DNA of 64,000 bases from Spirosoma sp. KCTC 42546 (GCF_006965485.1 NZ_CP041360.1:4134501-4198500); one strand, 5' to 3'. Counted from the stretch's first letter, positions 1 to 8,893 are shown. The notes: generated by a model not told the origin, from the letters alone. A program made the numbers and translations.

Positions 1-166
1 CGAATACCTTACGGCGAAGAGGCTTTATGGAGCCGTTGGTAGTTTTCAGGGTGTAAGCATCTGGTTTTTTGGACCTCCTGCTTTTGCTCAGTGTCTGCTC
101 AACGGACTTTCGACCTATGACTTCGATAAGGGCTCCTTTCATTACGATGATTTTAGTATGCGCTAA
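1..166. other. Edge fragment, coding strand unresolved
   Basis: Both strands are open here. On the + strand a frame enters from the window edge and stops at 164-166 (TAA). On the - strand an ATG at 142 opens a frame running off the edge, with a basic N-terminal product and more purine-first codons. The + reading would make the hairpin at 206-295 a terminator between convergent genes; the - reading has the better codon pattern. I recognise no family in either translation. Confidence 0.3.
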
Positions 167-205
167 ACAGGGGCTACGTATTCGCTCCTGGGTATAATAG
201 CTCAG

Positions 206-295
206 CGGACTACCAGTTGAGTTGCCAACGGCCTTTGCGCGGTATCGGTTAAACCGTATACTGCACAAAGGCCGTTGGAACTTGTTGGTAGTCCG
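206..295. repeat. Long imperfect inverted repeat
   Basis: The outer arms begin CGGACTACCA and are followed by a shared CCAACGGCCTTTG block. A smaller inner palindrome (GGTATCGGTT facing AACCGTATAC) fills the loop. The repeat lies just past the stop of the DUF4142 gene and could act as a two-way terminator. No T-run follows it. Confidence 0.75.
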
Positions 296-312
296 AACTG
301 AATACTACCTGA

Positions 313-891
313 TTACTTCATCTTCTTATCTATTGCATTGATCGCATCCATATGCTTTTGCAGGGTGGGCAGCGTTTTCATCGCAAAATCTTTGACCGCT
401 GGATTGGTTTTCTCTTCATCAACAGCCTTCTTAAATTCGTCGATGTCTTCTTTATGGTCATCGACCATCATACTCACGTACTTTTTGTCGAATTCAGTCC
501 CCGATAGTTTAGCCATGTCATTAACATGTTTCTGTGCATCCTCACCCAGTGTTGATGGCAGGGTTATGTTTTGCGTAGCCGCTATCGATTTCAATTCTTC
601 ATTGGCTTTAGAATGGTCTTTTACCATCATAGCGCCAAAGTCTTTCACATCCTTACTGGCCGCTTTTTCCTGAGCCAGTCGGCCTAGTTCAACCTCCAGC
701 ATGCCCCCATTGGCGGCTTTTACGGCAAACTCGTTGGTATCTTCCGTCTGGCCGGTACCCGCATCTTCTTTGGAATCATTGGATTTCTCGGCGTTTTCAA
801 CGCTGTCCGTATTCTCTGTCTTTTTGCTACTGCAAGCCTGGAAACTTAGGGTGCTGACGGCCAGCAATAAAGCTAAACTTATCTTTTTCAT
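313..891 (-). CDS. DUF4142 exported lipoprotein
   Basis: A 192-residue protein with a lipoprotein signal peptide (lipobox FQAC, Cys20), then a Ser/Glu/Asp-rich linker to about residue 55. The rest is one helical DUF4142 domain, a ferritin-like bundle without known catalytic activity. The family pattern is visible in the segments ANGGMLEVELGRLA, MMVKDHSKANEEL and MMVDDHKEDIDEF. It is probably anchored in the periplasm or outer membrane. DUF4142 proteins are often linked to stress in Bacteroidota, but the role is unknown. It stands alone, with its 3' end facing the hairpin at 206-295. Confidence 0.85.
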   Translation of the reverse strand: MKKISLALLLAVSTLSFQACSSKKTENTDSVENAEKSNDSKEDAGTGQTEDTNEFAVKAANGGMLEVELGRLAQEKAASKDVKDFGAMMVKDHSKANEELKSIAATQNITLPSTLGEDAQKHVNDMAKLSGTEFDKKYVSMMVDDHKEDIDEFKKAVDEEKTNPAVKDFAMKTLPTLQKHMDAINAIDKKMK

Positions 892-977
892 AACGTTATT
901 AATTAATTGGTTACTATATACTTAAACTATTAATGAGCGCTTAGGTTTTTCGAACTAGAAGATTTTTTGAATTGTTG

Positions 978-1017
978 GACAAAATTCTGTGTTTACCAGA
1001 CAAAATTCCTATGTTTG
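978..1017 (+). promoter_or_regulatory. Promoter/operator of the RES-Xre pair
   Basis: GACAAAATTC occurs twice, at 978-987 and 999-1008, a period of 21 bp (two helical turns). TATGTTTG at 1010-1017 fits the Bacteroidota -7 consensus TAnnTTTG. Xre antitoxins usually repress their own promoter, so the repeats are candidate operators. The -7 box ends 5 nt before the ATG at 1022, implying a very short or absent leader. Confidence 0.5.
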
Positions 1018-1021
1018 TGAC

Positions 1022-1405
1022 ATGCTAGTTTCTGATCGCACAGCACTTGTTTTCTCGGCCCTAAAAGGAGTGCCCGCTACTCGCTTCTTTGAGATAGTCG
1101 ACCTGACCGGTTATAAACGCGAACAACTCGCGGAGGTTTTCGATACATCCCTAAAAACGTTTCAACGGTACGAGCGGGAGCATAAGAAACTAAACCCACA
1201 GGATAGTGAGAAAGTCCTTAAAATAATGTCTCTGTTCCAGACCGGCGAATCGGTTTTTGGCTCGGCTAATGCGTTTCGGCGGTGGATGGACAAACCGGCT
1301 TATGGGTTGGGGAATCAGGTTCCTTTTGACTTATTGCATACCTCAGGCGGCATTGATTTAGTGATGGACGAAGTAATCCGTATCGAATACGGCGATCTGG
1401 CCTAA
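1022..1405 (+). CDS. Xre-family antitoxin of a RES-Xre module
   Basis: A 127-residue antitoxin with a helix-turn-helix region (TGYKREQLAEVFDTSLKTFQRYE) and the C-terminal toxin-binding DUF2384/MbcA-ParS domain (FGSANAFRRWMDKPAYGLG, then VMDEVIRIEYG). It should bind the RES toxin encoded 4 nt downstream, block its active site and repress the shared promoter. An in-frame GTG at 989 would add 11 residues, but it overlaps the -7 box and upstream repeats, so the ATG at 1022 is preferred. The gene order (antitoxin first) and spacing are typical of RES-Xre operons. Confidence 0.88.
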   Translation: MLVSDRTALVFSALKGVPATRFFEIVDLTGYKREQLAEVFDTSLKTFQRYEREHKKLNPQDSEKVLKIMSLFQTGESVFGSANAFRRWMDKPAYGLGNQVPFDLLHTSGGIDLVMDEVIRIEYGDLA

Positions 1406-1409
1406 CCGA

Positions 1410-1859
1410 ATGCTGGTTTACCGAATTACAAAAACTATCTATGCGGATCGACTGGTAGCCTCGGGGGGAGCGGCCCGCTGGAATAGTCGCGGACAGTTTG
1501 TGATTTACACGGCAGCAACCCGTGCCTTAGCCTGTCTGGAAAACGTTGTTCACCGAAGCGGAGAAGGACTTTTAGCCGATTTTCGGGTGATGGTTATCGA
1601 CGTACCTGATACGCTTCCTATGGAAATAATTTCACTAGAAAATCTGCCATCTGACTGGTTTGAGTTCCGGCAGTATGATGCCTGTCAGCGGATAGGAGGG
1701 GAGTGGCTTCGGCATGGCCGATCCGCCGTCCTGAAGGTGCCTTCTGCCATTATTCCCAATGAATGGAATTTTCTGCTTAATCCGGCTCATCCCGATTTTA
1801 CCCGTATTACCTTACTACAGACTGAGCCGTTTGCGTTCGATCCCAGGATTAAGGAATAG
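1410..1859 (+). CDS. RES-domain toxin (NAD+-degrading type)
   Basis: A 149-residue RES-domain protein. The family's conserved positions are visible: Arg23 in ARWN, Tyr33 in VIYTA, Glu44 in CLENVVH, and the Ser of RSAVLKVPSAI followed by PNEWNFLLNPAHP. Characterised RES toxins deplete cellular NAD+ and cause growth arrest; that activity is inferred here from family membership. It is translationally close to the Xre antitoxin (4-nt gap). All key residues are present, so the toxin looks intact. The pair lies directly upstream of gyrA, an unusual place for an accessory module. Confidence 0.88.
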   Translation: MLVYRITKTIYADRLVASGGAARWNSRGQFVIYTAATRALACLENVVHRSGEGLLADFRVMVIDVPDTLPMEIISLENLPSDWFEFRQYDACQRIGGEWLRHGRSAVLKVPSAIIPNEWNFLLNPAHPDFTRITLLQTEPFAFDPRIKE

Positions 1860-1948
1860 ATTCAGTTTGTCGTTTACAGTAAGATGACTCGCCTGTCATC
1901 GAAACTGATAAACCGGCTTCTGTGAACGGCAAATGGACTAAGTTTTAG

Positions 1949-1970
1949 TTGAAATACAATTGTATTTCAA
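1949..1970. promoter_or_regulatory. Perfect 22-bp palindrome upstream of gyrA
   Basis: A fully self-complementary 22-mer centred on ACAATTGT with TTGAAAT ends. It lies 90 nt after the RES stop and about 120 nt before the gyrA -7 box. With no loop it suits a dimeric DNA-binding protein better than a terminator. The binding protein is unknown. Confidence 0.5.
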
Positions 1971-2092
1971 ATGGATGATGGGGTGTTCAATACAGTTGGC
2001 GAATAGCGTTTAGGTGGCTTGTTTTTATACCCTCTCTGGCGTATTTAGGCTTGTTTTTGCGGGTTTATTTCTCTTTTCTCCTGAAAATTTTG

Positions 2093-2100
2093 TATATTTG
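2093..2100 (+). promoter_or_regulatory. gyrA -7 promoter element
   Basis: TATATTTG matches the Bacteroidota primary sigma -7 consensus TAnnTTTG and lies 67 nt before the gyrA ATG. No convincing TTG -33 element is seen at the usual spacing. Confidence 0.6.
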
Positions 2101-2167
2101 TGTATAGCGTGGTTTGCACAGACTGTGTAAGCCGGAATAGTAATTTTCTGCGAAACCCCTTTAGCAA

Positions 2168-4681
2168 ATGGCGGAAGAAAATCCCGACCTCGAAGCCCCC
2201 AGTAACATCATTCCCATTAACATTGAGGACGAAATGCGTGGTGCCTACATTGACTATTCAATGTCGGTTATCATCTCGCGTGCGTTGCCCGACGTTCGTG
2301 ATGGCCTGAAGCCAGTGCACCGTCGGGTGTTGTTTGGAATGGCTGAGCTGGGCGTTAGTTACAACAAACCCCACAAGAAATCAGCTCGTATCGTTGGGGA
2401 AGTACTTGGTAAATATCACCCCCACGGCGACTCATCTGTATACGACACTATGGTGCGTATGGCCCAGGATTGGTCACTGCGGTATCCACTGGTCGACGGC
2501 CAGGGAAACTTTGGTTCCATTGATGGTGATTCACCAGCGGCTATGCGTTATACCGAAGCGCGCCTGAAGCGAATTGCGGAGGAAGTCCTGAACGACATCT
2601 ATAAAGAAACGGTTGATTTCCAGCCTAACTTCGACGACTCCCTCGAAGAACCAACCGTTATGCCTGGTAAGTTGCCGAACCTGTTGCTTAACGGCTCGTC
2701 GGGTATTGCGGTGGGTATGGCTACAAACATGGCACCTCATAACCTGACGGAAGTCGTAGACGGCATTATTGCCTATCTGGATAATAATGACATTACGGTT
2801 GAGGAACTGATGCAGTTTGTGAAAGCGCCTGACTTTCCAACGGGTGCCACAATTTACGGAATGGAAGGGGTTAAGTCCGCTTTCAAAACCGGTCGTGGAC
2901 GCGTAGTGATGCGGGCGCATGCCACCATCGAAGAAAACAAAGGCAAAACCCAGATCATTGTAACGGACGTGCCTTACATGGTCAATAAAGCGGTGATGCT
3001 GGAAAAAACCGCTGAGTTAATCAACGACAAAAAGATCGAGGGAATCACCGCCTTCCGGGATGAATCGGATCGAGATGGTCTGCGGGTTGTTTATGACCTG
3101 CGGAAAGATGCCATTCCGAACGTTGTCCTGAATAACCTGTATAAGCATACATCTCTGCAGTCGTCATTCAGTATCAATAACGTTGCGCTCGTAAAAGGGC
3201 GTCCGATGTTGTTGAATCTGAAAGATATGATGAAGTACTACGTTGAGCACCGGTTCGAGGTAGTAACGCGCCGGACGCAGTACGAACTTCGTGAAGCAGA
3301 GAAGCGGGCACATATCCTGGAAGGGTTGTTAATTGCGCTGGATAATATCGATGCTGTGATTAGCCTCATTCGTTCGTCGCGGGATACAGAGGTGGCCCGG
3401 ATAGGTCTGATGACGCAGTTTTCGCTGAGTGATGTCCAGGCGAAAGCGATCCTGGAGATGCGCTTACAACGTTTAACGGGACTGGAGCGGGATAAGCTAC
3501 AGGCCGAATACGATGAGTTAATGCGTGAAATCATGGGCCTGCGCGAAATCCTGGCCAGTGAAGAACGCAAACGCGAAGTGATTAAAGAGGAATTGGTTGA
3601 TATCCGCGCCCGTTATGGAGATCAACGTCGTACCGAGATCAATCCGCTCGGGGATGGAAACATCAGTGACCTGTCGTTGATTGCCGACGAGGATATGGTG
3701 ATTACCATTTCTCATGAAGGGTATATCAAGCGGACACCAACCACCGAGTATCGTTCGCAGGGACGGGGTGGCGTAGGCGCAAAAGCTGCGGCTACGAAAG
3801 AAGAGGACTTCACGGAGCATCTGTTCACGGCGACTATGCACAATACCCTGCTGGCGTTTACGCAGAAGGGTCGATTATACTGGTTACCCGTCTATGAACT
3901 ACCTGAAGGCTCCCGTATTTCGAAAGGTCGGCCGTTGGCTAATTTTATCAACATCGAATCGGATGATAAAGTCCGGGCGGTCATTAACGTGACTGATCTG
4001 AAGAACGAGGATTACATCAACAATAATTACATTGTGATGTGTACCCGTCAGGGCACCATTAAGAAAACGATGTTGGAAGCGTATTCTCGTCCCCGTCAGA
4101 ACGGGATTATTGCCATCACGATTGATGAGGATGATCAACTGATTGGGGTTTGTATGACCAATGGTGATAATGAGATTGTTATTGCGTCGAGCGTAGGGAA
4201 AGCCGTTCGTTTTCACGAAAGTCGCGTTCGTCCGATGGGGCGTACCGCTGCCGGGGTTCGGGGTATCTCGCTCGATGAGGACGATCCAACCGATCATGTT
4301 GTTGGTATGGTGTGCCTGTCGTCGTCGGAAGCCCAATTGTTGGTAATTTCCCGGAATGGATACGGTAAACGTTCGGATATTGATGAATACCGAATCACCA
4401 ACCGGGGGGCCAAAGGTGTTGGTACGTTGAAAGTAACCGAAAAAGTTGGTCGATTAGTTGGCGTACTGGACGTTGCCGATACAGACGACCTGATGATCAT
4501 TAACAAATCAGGAATTGCGATTCGGACTCCGGTGAGTGAAATCAGCGTGATTGGTCGGAATACCCAGGGTGTCCGGCTCATTAGCCTGCGTGATGGCGAT
4601 GAGATCTCATCAGTTACAAAAATTAAGCAGGAAGAAGGGGAGGAGGTAGCCCCCACTGAACCAGAAGCTGTTGCTGAATAA
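2168..4681 (+). CDS. gyrA: DNA gyrase subunit A
   Basis: An 837-residue GyrA, the breakage-reunion subunit that pairs with GyrB to introduce negative supercoils. The catalytic tyrosine is Tyr128 (AAMRYTE). The quinolone-resistance region reads [12 protein letters not shown], with Ser89 and Asp93 matching the drug-sensitive residues of E. coli (Ser83, Asp87). The GyrA box QGRGGVG (about residues 531-537) identifies gyrase rather than topoisomerase IV and starts the C-terminal beta-pinwheel. The tail is acidic ([16 protein letters not shown]). Codon third positions are G-rich on this strand, unlike + strand genes right of the dif site. Confidence 0.98.
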   Translation: MAEENPDLEAPSNIIPINIEDEMRGAYIDYSMSVIISRALPDVRDGLKPVHRRVLFGMAELGVSYNKPHKKSARIVGEVLGKYHPHGDSSVYDTMVRMAQDWSLRYPLVDGQGNFGSIDGDSPAAMRYTEARLKRIAEEVLNDIYKETVDFQPNFDDSLEEPTVMPGKLPNLLLNGSSGIAVGMATNMAPHNLTEVVDGIIAYLDNNDITVEELMQFVKAPDFPTGATIYGMEGVKSAFKTGRGRVVMRAHATIEENKGKTQIIVTDVPYMVNKAVMLEKTAELINDKKIEGITAFRDESDRDGLRVVYDLRKDAIPNVVLNNLYKHTSLQSSFSINNVALVKGRPMLLNLKDMMKYYVEHRFEVVTRRTQYELREAEKRAHILEGLLIALDNIDAVISLIRSSRDTEVARIGLMTQFSLSDVQAKAILEMRLQRLTGLERDKLQAEYDELMREIMGLREILASEERKREVIKEELVDIRARYGDQRRTEINPLGDGNISDLSLIADEDMVITISHEGYIKRTPTTEYRSQGRGGVGAKAAATKEEDFTEHLFTATMHNTLLAFTQKGRLYWLPVYELPEGSRISKGRPLANFINIESDDKVRAVINVTDLKNEDYINNNYIVMCTRQGTIKKTMLEAYSRPRQNGIIAITIDEDDQLIGVCMTNGDNEIVIASSVGKAVRFHESRVRPMGRTAAGVRGISLDEDDPTDHVVGMVCLSSSEAQLLVISRNGYGKRSDIDEYRITNRGAKGVGTLKVTEKVGRLVGVLDVADTDDLMIINKSGIAIRTPVSEISVIGRNTQGVRLISLRDGDEISSVTKIKQEEGEEVAPTEPEAVAE

Positions 4682-4704
4682 AGAAACCAATAGGCTGTAA
4701 TGCT

Positions 4705-4742
4705 GAGCCGTCTGGATTGATTGATAATCAGCCAGGCGGCTC
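4705..4742 (+). terminator. Hairpin terminator after gyrA
   Basis: GAGCCGTCTGG faces CCAGGCGGCTC (10 of 11 pairs) across a 16-nt loop, 24 nt after the gyrA stop. It is followed by AAACAATTT, not a clean T-run. Confidence 0.55.
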
Positions 4743-4824
4743 AAACAATTTAGAGTAGGTCATGCTTATACAGACAGATTCCGTAATTTCGTTTCTGAAA
4801 TAATAACACAACCCCGATTTACAC

Positions 4825-6270
4825 ATGAAACAAGTTTTTGTAATTCTCGTTGCGTGTTGCCTGGCAGTAGGTGCACGTGCACAGCAAGGCGCATCTGTGG
4901 TAGATGCCGCTGCAATGGATGCCGTTAAGAAAGATAAGGAGAAAAGCGATAAGGATATTACCGATGCGAAAGCGAGTGCTAAGGCCAGTACCTGGATGGA
5001 TCGGGCTAAAACGTATCAAAATATTGCCAGTAGCGGGTACGTAAAGGTTGACTCTGCAGCGGCATCTACCGCTTATGATGCTTATAAGAAAGTAATCGAA
5101 CTGGATAAGGACAAGAAAGGTGGCCCTGGTAAATTGGCTAAGGAAGCAGAGGAAGCCTTGAAGAGCCCAGGTCTTTACAGTGCATTCATGCAGCAGGGGG
5201 TAGCTAAGTTCCAGGCTAAAAACTATGCGGATGCGATCAAGTCCTTAACTATGGCCGGCGATATTAATCCCAAAGATACGCTGGCACCGCTTTATTCAGC
5301 CATTGCAGCGCAGCAGGTAAAGGACAATGCAACGGCTAAGACACAACTGGAAAAATACATTGTTGGTGGCGGTAAAGATGTAGCCATCTACGGTTCGCTG
5401 GCAATGCTCTATCGGGCCGATAACGAAGTGGATAAGGCACTGGCCACACTGGATAAGGGAATCGCTCTGGCTCCATCCAATAAAGATCTGGCGAATGAGA
5501 AGATCAACATTATGTTGTCAACGAACCGGATGGAAGAAGCCATTACGGGCATGAAGCAAATGGTTGAAAAAGACCCGAACAACGTTCAGAATCTGGTGAA
5601 TCTGTCTATCGTGTATAATAACATTGGTCATAAGGCAGATGAGGAGATTAAAAAGCTGGAAGGTGATTCAAAGAAAGGCGGTAATGTAACCAAGCAACTG
5701 GCCGATTCGAAAAGCATTATCGATGCCTACAATAGTGAAATTGCCCGCTTGAGTGCCTCAATCAAGAAGCAACCCAAGAATGCGGAGTTAAAGCGTCAAT
5801 TGGCAGATGTTCAGAAAAGACTCACTGAACAGAAAGGGGAAATGGCTACCCTGGAAGCGGCTGCTAAAGAAGCTGCCGCCAATGCATCCGTAGCTGCTGC
5901 GAATGAGAAGAAAGTAGCTGATCTCAAGCAGACTCAAATGGACAACTATAATTTAGAGAAGCAGTATCTGGAAAAGGCATTAGCTGTTGATCCGAATAAC
6001 TTCGATGCTAACTTCAATATGGCTGTCTGGATCTTTAACCGAGCGGTAGAAATGAAGCGTGGCGTAGATAAGATGGATATGGCTGAGTACAACAAAAGTG
6101 GTAAAGAGCTGGACGGTAAAGTTTGCGGCAAGTTCAAGCAGTCATTACCCTATTTCCAGAAAGCCAAGTCAATTAAAGACGAAGCTGAGGTAACCGAAAA
6201 TTTGACGAATACCGAAAATATTCTGAAGCAGTACGAAGAGAAGAAGATCGTTTGCATTGAGAGTAAATAA
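4825..6270 (+). CDS. Exported TPR and coiled-coil protein
   Basis: A 481-residue protein with a cleavable signal peptide ending at ARAQQG. The N-terminal third is Lys/Ala-rich. Several TPR units follow (for example GVAKFQAKNYADAIKSL, LYRADNEVDKALATLD, INIMLSTNRMEEAITGM and NLVNLSIVYNNIG). About residues 275-375 form a predicted coiled coil rich in Lys, Glu and Ala, after which a last TPR pair resumes (YLEKALAVDPNNFDANFN and SLPYFQKAKSI). TPRs bind protein partners, so a periplasmic scaffolding role is likely. It has its own terminator at 6275-6307 and no clear operon partner. Confidence 0.85.
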   Translation: MKQVFVILVACCLAVGARAQQGASVVDAAAMDAVKKDKEKSDKDITDAKASAKASTWMDRAKTYQNIASSGYVKVDSAAASTAYDAYKKVIELDKDKKGGPGKLAKEAEEALKSPGLYSAFMQQGVAKFQAKNYADAIKSLTMAGDINPKDTLAPLYSAIAAQQVKDNATAKTQLEKYIVGGGKDVAIYGSLAMLYRADNEVDKALATLDKGIALAPSNKDLANEKINIMLSTNRMEEAITGMKQMVEKDPNNVQNLVNLSIVYNNIGHKADEEIKKLEGDSKKGGNVTKQLADSKSIIDAYNSEIARLSASIKKQPKNAELKRQLADVQKRLTEQKGEMATLEAAAKEAAANASVAAANEKKVADLKQTQMDNYNLEKQYLEKALAVDPNNFDANFNMAVWIFNRAVEMKRGVDKMDMAEYNKSGKELDGKVCGKFKQSLPYFQKAKSIKDEAEVTENLTNTENILKQYEEKKIVCIESK

Positions 6271-6274
6271 GAAG

Positions 6275-6307
6275 AATAGGGCCGGTATCTAGGATGCTGG
6301 CCCTATT
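6275..6307 (+). terminator. Rho-independent terminator
   Basis: AATAGGGCC faces GGCCCTATT with a 15-nt loop, 4 nt after the TPR gene's stop, and is followed by an A/T-rich run. It closes the gyrA-side gene block immediately before the dif site. Confidence 0.8.
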
Positions 6308-6320
6308 TAATAAAAACTTT

Positions 6321-6348
6321 ACTTAACATAATATAAATTATACAACAA
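6321..6348 (-). other. dif: Chromosome dimer resolution site dif (XerCD)
   Basis: Read on the - strand, an 11-bp XerC-side arm TTGTTGTATAA, a 6-bp spacer TTTATA and an 11-bp XerD-side arm TTATGTTAAGT. The XerD half and inner XerC half match the classical dif consensus (E. coli XerD arm TTATGTTAAAT). The site is intergenic, in a gene-poor zone, between a + strand block (gyrA, TPR gene) and a mostly - strand block (Xre, dapD, trmB, folC). Strand composition reverses across it. Together these indicate the terminus resolution site rather than a chance match. Confidence 0.82.
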
Positions 6349-6359
6349 AAGAATTGATG

Positions 6360-6391
6360 TAATCCACAGCCTTATCAACAAGTTATCCACG
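6360..6391 (+). promoter_or_regulatory. Cluster of three DnaA-box-like nonamers
   Basis: TAATCCACA (one mismatch from TTATCCACA), TTATCAACA at 6372-6380 and TTATCCACG at 6383-6391 lie in one orientation within 32 bp, 12 bp to the right of dif. Each is a recognised DnaA-box variant. No dnaA, dnaN or clear unwinding element accompanies them. Confidence 0.4.
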
Positions 6392-6598
6392 TGGAACACT
6401 AAAGTATTGCTTTACAGAGAGTTAGGTAGTTTATGGGTGTAAAATAGGCTTTTAATGCCTATAAAGGCGGTTTTATAAGCAATGACGCGCTACGTTTGAC
6501 TAAAAAAGAGTGATTCAAGTTGACCAAAATTCTACTAGTAAAGACAAACTACTTAATTGAGAAGTAACGTGAAATATACCCACAACTAAATGGTAGTA

Positions 6599-7107
6599 TC
6601 ACTTAGAATAACGCTTCATACGTTCTTGTAGATTGTGAGGGTTTTGTGTAATCAGACCCTTCGGATAAGCATTCTTAGCGGATAATACAGGTTTTGACAG
6701 CTCGACTTAGCATGGAATCAGCCAGGCGATAAAAGTCGCTTGATCTCCATACTATTGACGAGTAGGCCATACAAACTTAGAAACAAGCTTACTGAGCACT
6801 AGTTGATTGGTTTGGTCATTCGCTACCATTTTATGGGTAAATAGCTGCTGTTTGAAAGCCGACTTAGATCCATTGACTAGACTGTCTCAATAACGTTGAT
6901 CACTTTTATAGAGCTGGTTAAGTAATTGTTTACGCTGAACCAATGTATACTGGTGACCTGCAAAGAGCTAGCTATATCTGCTATTCTGCTGGTCATTTCG
7001 AGGATCTTCATTTGACTACCACCCGGCAAGTCAACCTGAGCCATCAAAAGAGAATTAGCCAATAAAAGCTGCACTATAAATACGCTTATATTCTTCAGGA
7101 CTTGCAT
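6599..7107 (-). pseudogene. Decayed exported protein gene
   Basis: The first 50 codons read as a signal peptide (IVQLLLANSLLMAQ) and a mature start VDLPGGSQMKILEMTSR. A frameshift follows the SSLQ segment. In the new frame, protein-like sequence continues to a TGA at 6599-6601, broken by three in-frame stops (after KSDQRY, after WPTRQ and after WLIPC). The ORF visible from 6877 is only the undamaged 5' part. The rebuilt product would be about 165 residues, exported and rich in Gln and Lys. I cannot name the family. The decay fits the gene-poor terminus region. Confidence 0.6.
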
Positions 7108-7330
7108 ACTTTTCTGACAGCGGTAGTTCCTTACTTTACTCGCCTAGGTTGATCTAGGGACATTTTATTCTAAACTCAGAACCCCTTTCCATACTATAAG
7201 CTGGTTGTATAGAAAATGAGAAAATAATTTGGGGGAAGGTAAAATTACAAGTCGATTCATAGTTCCGGCAACTACTTAACTTGTCCTACTTGATCTGTTC
7301 ATGCCCAAAAGTATAAACGTGATTGTAGAA

Positions 7331-7855
7331 CTAAATCGTCGGTGTGTATTCCCGGAAAGAACCGTCTGTATAAAAGATTAGTATGCGCTCCACTTTCTTT
7401 TCAGTGGCTAAACTGGGAGTTTGCTCGGGAAGTGCTGGGGTTTCAATTGGGAGTTGAACAGGCGTACTGGCTGGCGGAATTTCGTTGCGTTGACTACGTA
7501 TACCCGGTTGTTGGGATGTATACGTTGGGATTGATGCGGACGGGCCAGAAGGAAATCGGTCGGTGCGTTCTACCGCTGGACGACCAACAGGCCGATTTAT
7601 ATAGCCTGAAGAAGCGGGTTGCCCTGTAGATGGACTGTCTTCTTCCATAATCCATTCGTAGCCCAATTCTGGAAAACGTCGGATTATTTTCTGAATGATA
7701 TCGAAACTAGGCCGGTTTCTGCCTGATAGAATATGCGAAATACTAGACCGCTGTACGCCTATTTCATCAGCGAAATAAGAAGGCGTTAGATTCTTATCAA
7801 TGAGAATCTGTTTAATCTTGTCGTTTATGGTCATGGGTTGTCCGTAGGAATTCAT
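7331..7855 (-). CDS. Xre-type helix-turn-helix regulator with proline-rich tail
   Basis: A 174-residue protein. Residues 8-70 are an HTH_3/Xre DNA-binding domain (INDKIKQILIDKN, PSYFADEIGVQRSSISHILSGRNRPS, ELGYEWIM). The middle is long and Pro/Ser/Gln-rich. The C-terminal segment KKVERILIFYTDGSFREYTP is a short tail seen in Bacteroidota proteins of this type. Targets are unknown. Met8 (start 7834) is an alternative start. It is transcribed in the same direction as dapD but separated from it by a strong terminator, so it forms its own unit. Confidence 0.8.
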   Translation of the reverse strand: MNSYGQPMTINDKIKQILIDKNLTPSYFADEIGVQRSSISHILSGRNRPSFDIIQKIIRRFPELGYEWIMEEDSPSTGQPASSGYINRPVGRPAVERTDRFPSGPSASIPTYTSQQPGIRSQRNEIPPASTPVQLPIETPALPEQTPSLATEKKVERILIFYTDGSFREYTPTI

Positions 7856-7950
7856 AGACGATTAGTTACTATGTTAAATAGATTCGGGATGATATTACAA
7901 ATATACACACAAAGGTAATGGCAATTTTGTAGTTTAACAATGTAATTAAC

Positions 7951-7983
7951 AAAAAAAAGACTACACTAAGTCGGTGTAGTCTT
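7951..7983 (-). terminator. Rho-independent terminator of dapD
   Basis: On the - strand a 10-bp stem (AAGACTACAC facing GTGTAGTCTT) with a 7-nt loop runs straight into a run of eight T. It lies about 95 nt after the dapD stop. Confidence 0.85.
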
Positions 7984-8077
7984 GTAATATTTACAATATT
8001 AATTATTAGCGTAAATCGTAAATTATTTAACTTTTTAATTTGAGTTTACATCGTACAATAACAGCAGTGCCTATTTT

Positions 8078-8893
8078 TTAGACAGATACATTGTTTTCAC
8101 GAAGCGCATCATTCAGTGATGTCTTCAAATCTGTAGATGGTTTACGCTGACCAATAATAATTGCACAGGGTACGTGAAATTCTCCCGCCGGAAATTGTTT
8201 AGCATAACTTCCAGGAATCACCACCGAGTTAGCAGGAACATAGCCCTTATACTCGACGGGTTTAGCACCCGTAACATCAATAATCTTTGACGAGCCAGTA
8301 ATGGTGACCCCCGCTCCTAGCACAGCTCGTTTGCCAATGTGCGCCCCTTCAACAACAATACAGCGTGATCCAATAAAAGCGCCATCTTCAATGATAACGG
8401 GTGCTGCCTGGGGTGGCTCTAAAACACCACCAATTCCGACACCCCCACTCAAGTGAACGTCTTTACCAATCTGAGCACAGCTTCCAACGGTTGCCCAGGT
8501 ATCTACCATCGTACGCTCATCGACATAAGCACCGATGTTGACATAGGATGGCATTAGTATGACACCGGGTGCCTGGTAGGATCCATAGCGTGCAACAGCA
8601 GGTGGTACGGCCCGTACCTTGGCTGCCGCGAAATTGGTTTTGAGTGGGATCTTGTCATTAAATGTGAAGATGCCAACTTCTTCTGTCTTCATTTGCTGGG
8701 TGACGAAATAAAGCAGGATGGCTTTTTTTACCCACTCATTAACGGTCCATTCCCCATCTTCAGTAACTGGCGGGGTAGCTACCCGGAGCTCGCCCTTATC
8801 TAATTGATTTATTACTTCTTTTATAATCTGGATAGATTCATGTTTTGCCAATAACTCACGGTTGGCCCAAATTTCCTCGATTTTGTTAGTCAT
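8078..8893 (-). CDS. dapD: Tetrahydrodipicolinate N-succinyltransferase
   Basis: A 271-residue enzyme, full length for the family. It transfers succinyl from succinyl-CoA to 2,3,4,5-tetrahydrodipicolinate in the succinylase branch of lysine/diaminopimelate synthesis, supplying peptidoglycan. The N-terminal helical part is followed by the left-handed beta-helix with hexapeptide repeats (VNIGAYVDERTMVDTWATVGSCAQIG, GGVGIGGVLEPP). It is monocistronic in this window, with a terminator downstream at 7951-7983 and a 1.3-kb non-coding stretch upstream. Confidence 0.96.
   Translation of the reverse strand: MTNKIEEIWANRELLAKHESIQIIKEVINQLDKGELRVATPPVTEDGEWTVNEWVKKAILLYFVTQQMKTEEVGIFTFNDKIPLKTNFAAAKVRAVPPAVARYGSYQAPGVILMPSYVNIGAYVDERTMVDTWATVGSCAQIGKDVHLSGGVGIGGVLEPPQAAPVIIEDGAFIGSRCIVVEGAHIGKRAVLGAGVTITGSSKIIDVTGAKPVEYKGYVPANSVVIPGSYAKQFPAGEFHVPCAIIIGQRKPSTDLKTSLNDALRENNVSV

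Noticed and set aside
313..925. + strand frames opposite the DUF4142 gene
   Set aside because: They run antisense to a clear lipoprotein gene and have no family likeness.
6321..6348. Plain AT-rich palindrome rather than dif
   Set aside because: The XerD half matches the classical arm at 10 of 11 bases, the spacer is 6 bp and the location and skew agree, so dif is favoured.
6310..6400. Replication origin next to gyrA, because of DnaA-box-like words
   Set aside because: The skew flips from G-rich to C-rich (terminus-like, not origin-like), gyrA points toward the site, and a dif site is present. No dnaA or unwinding element is seen.
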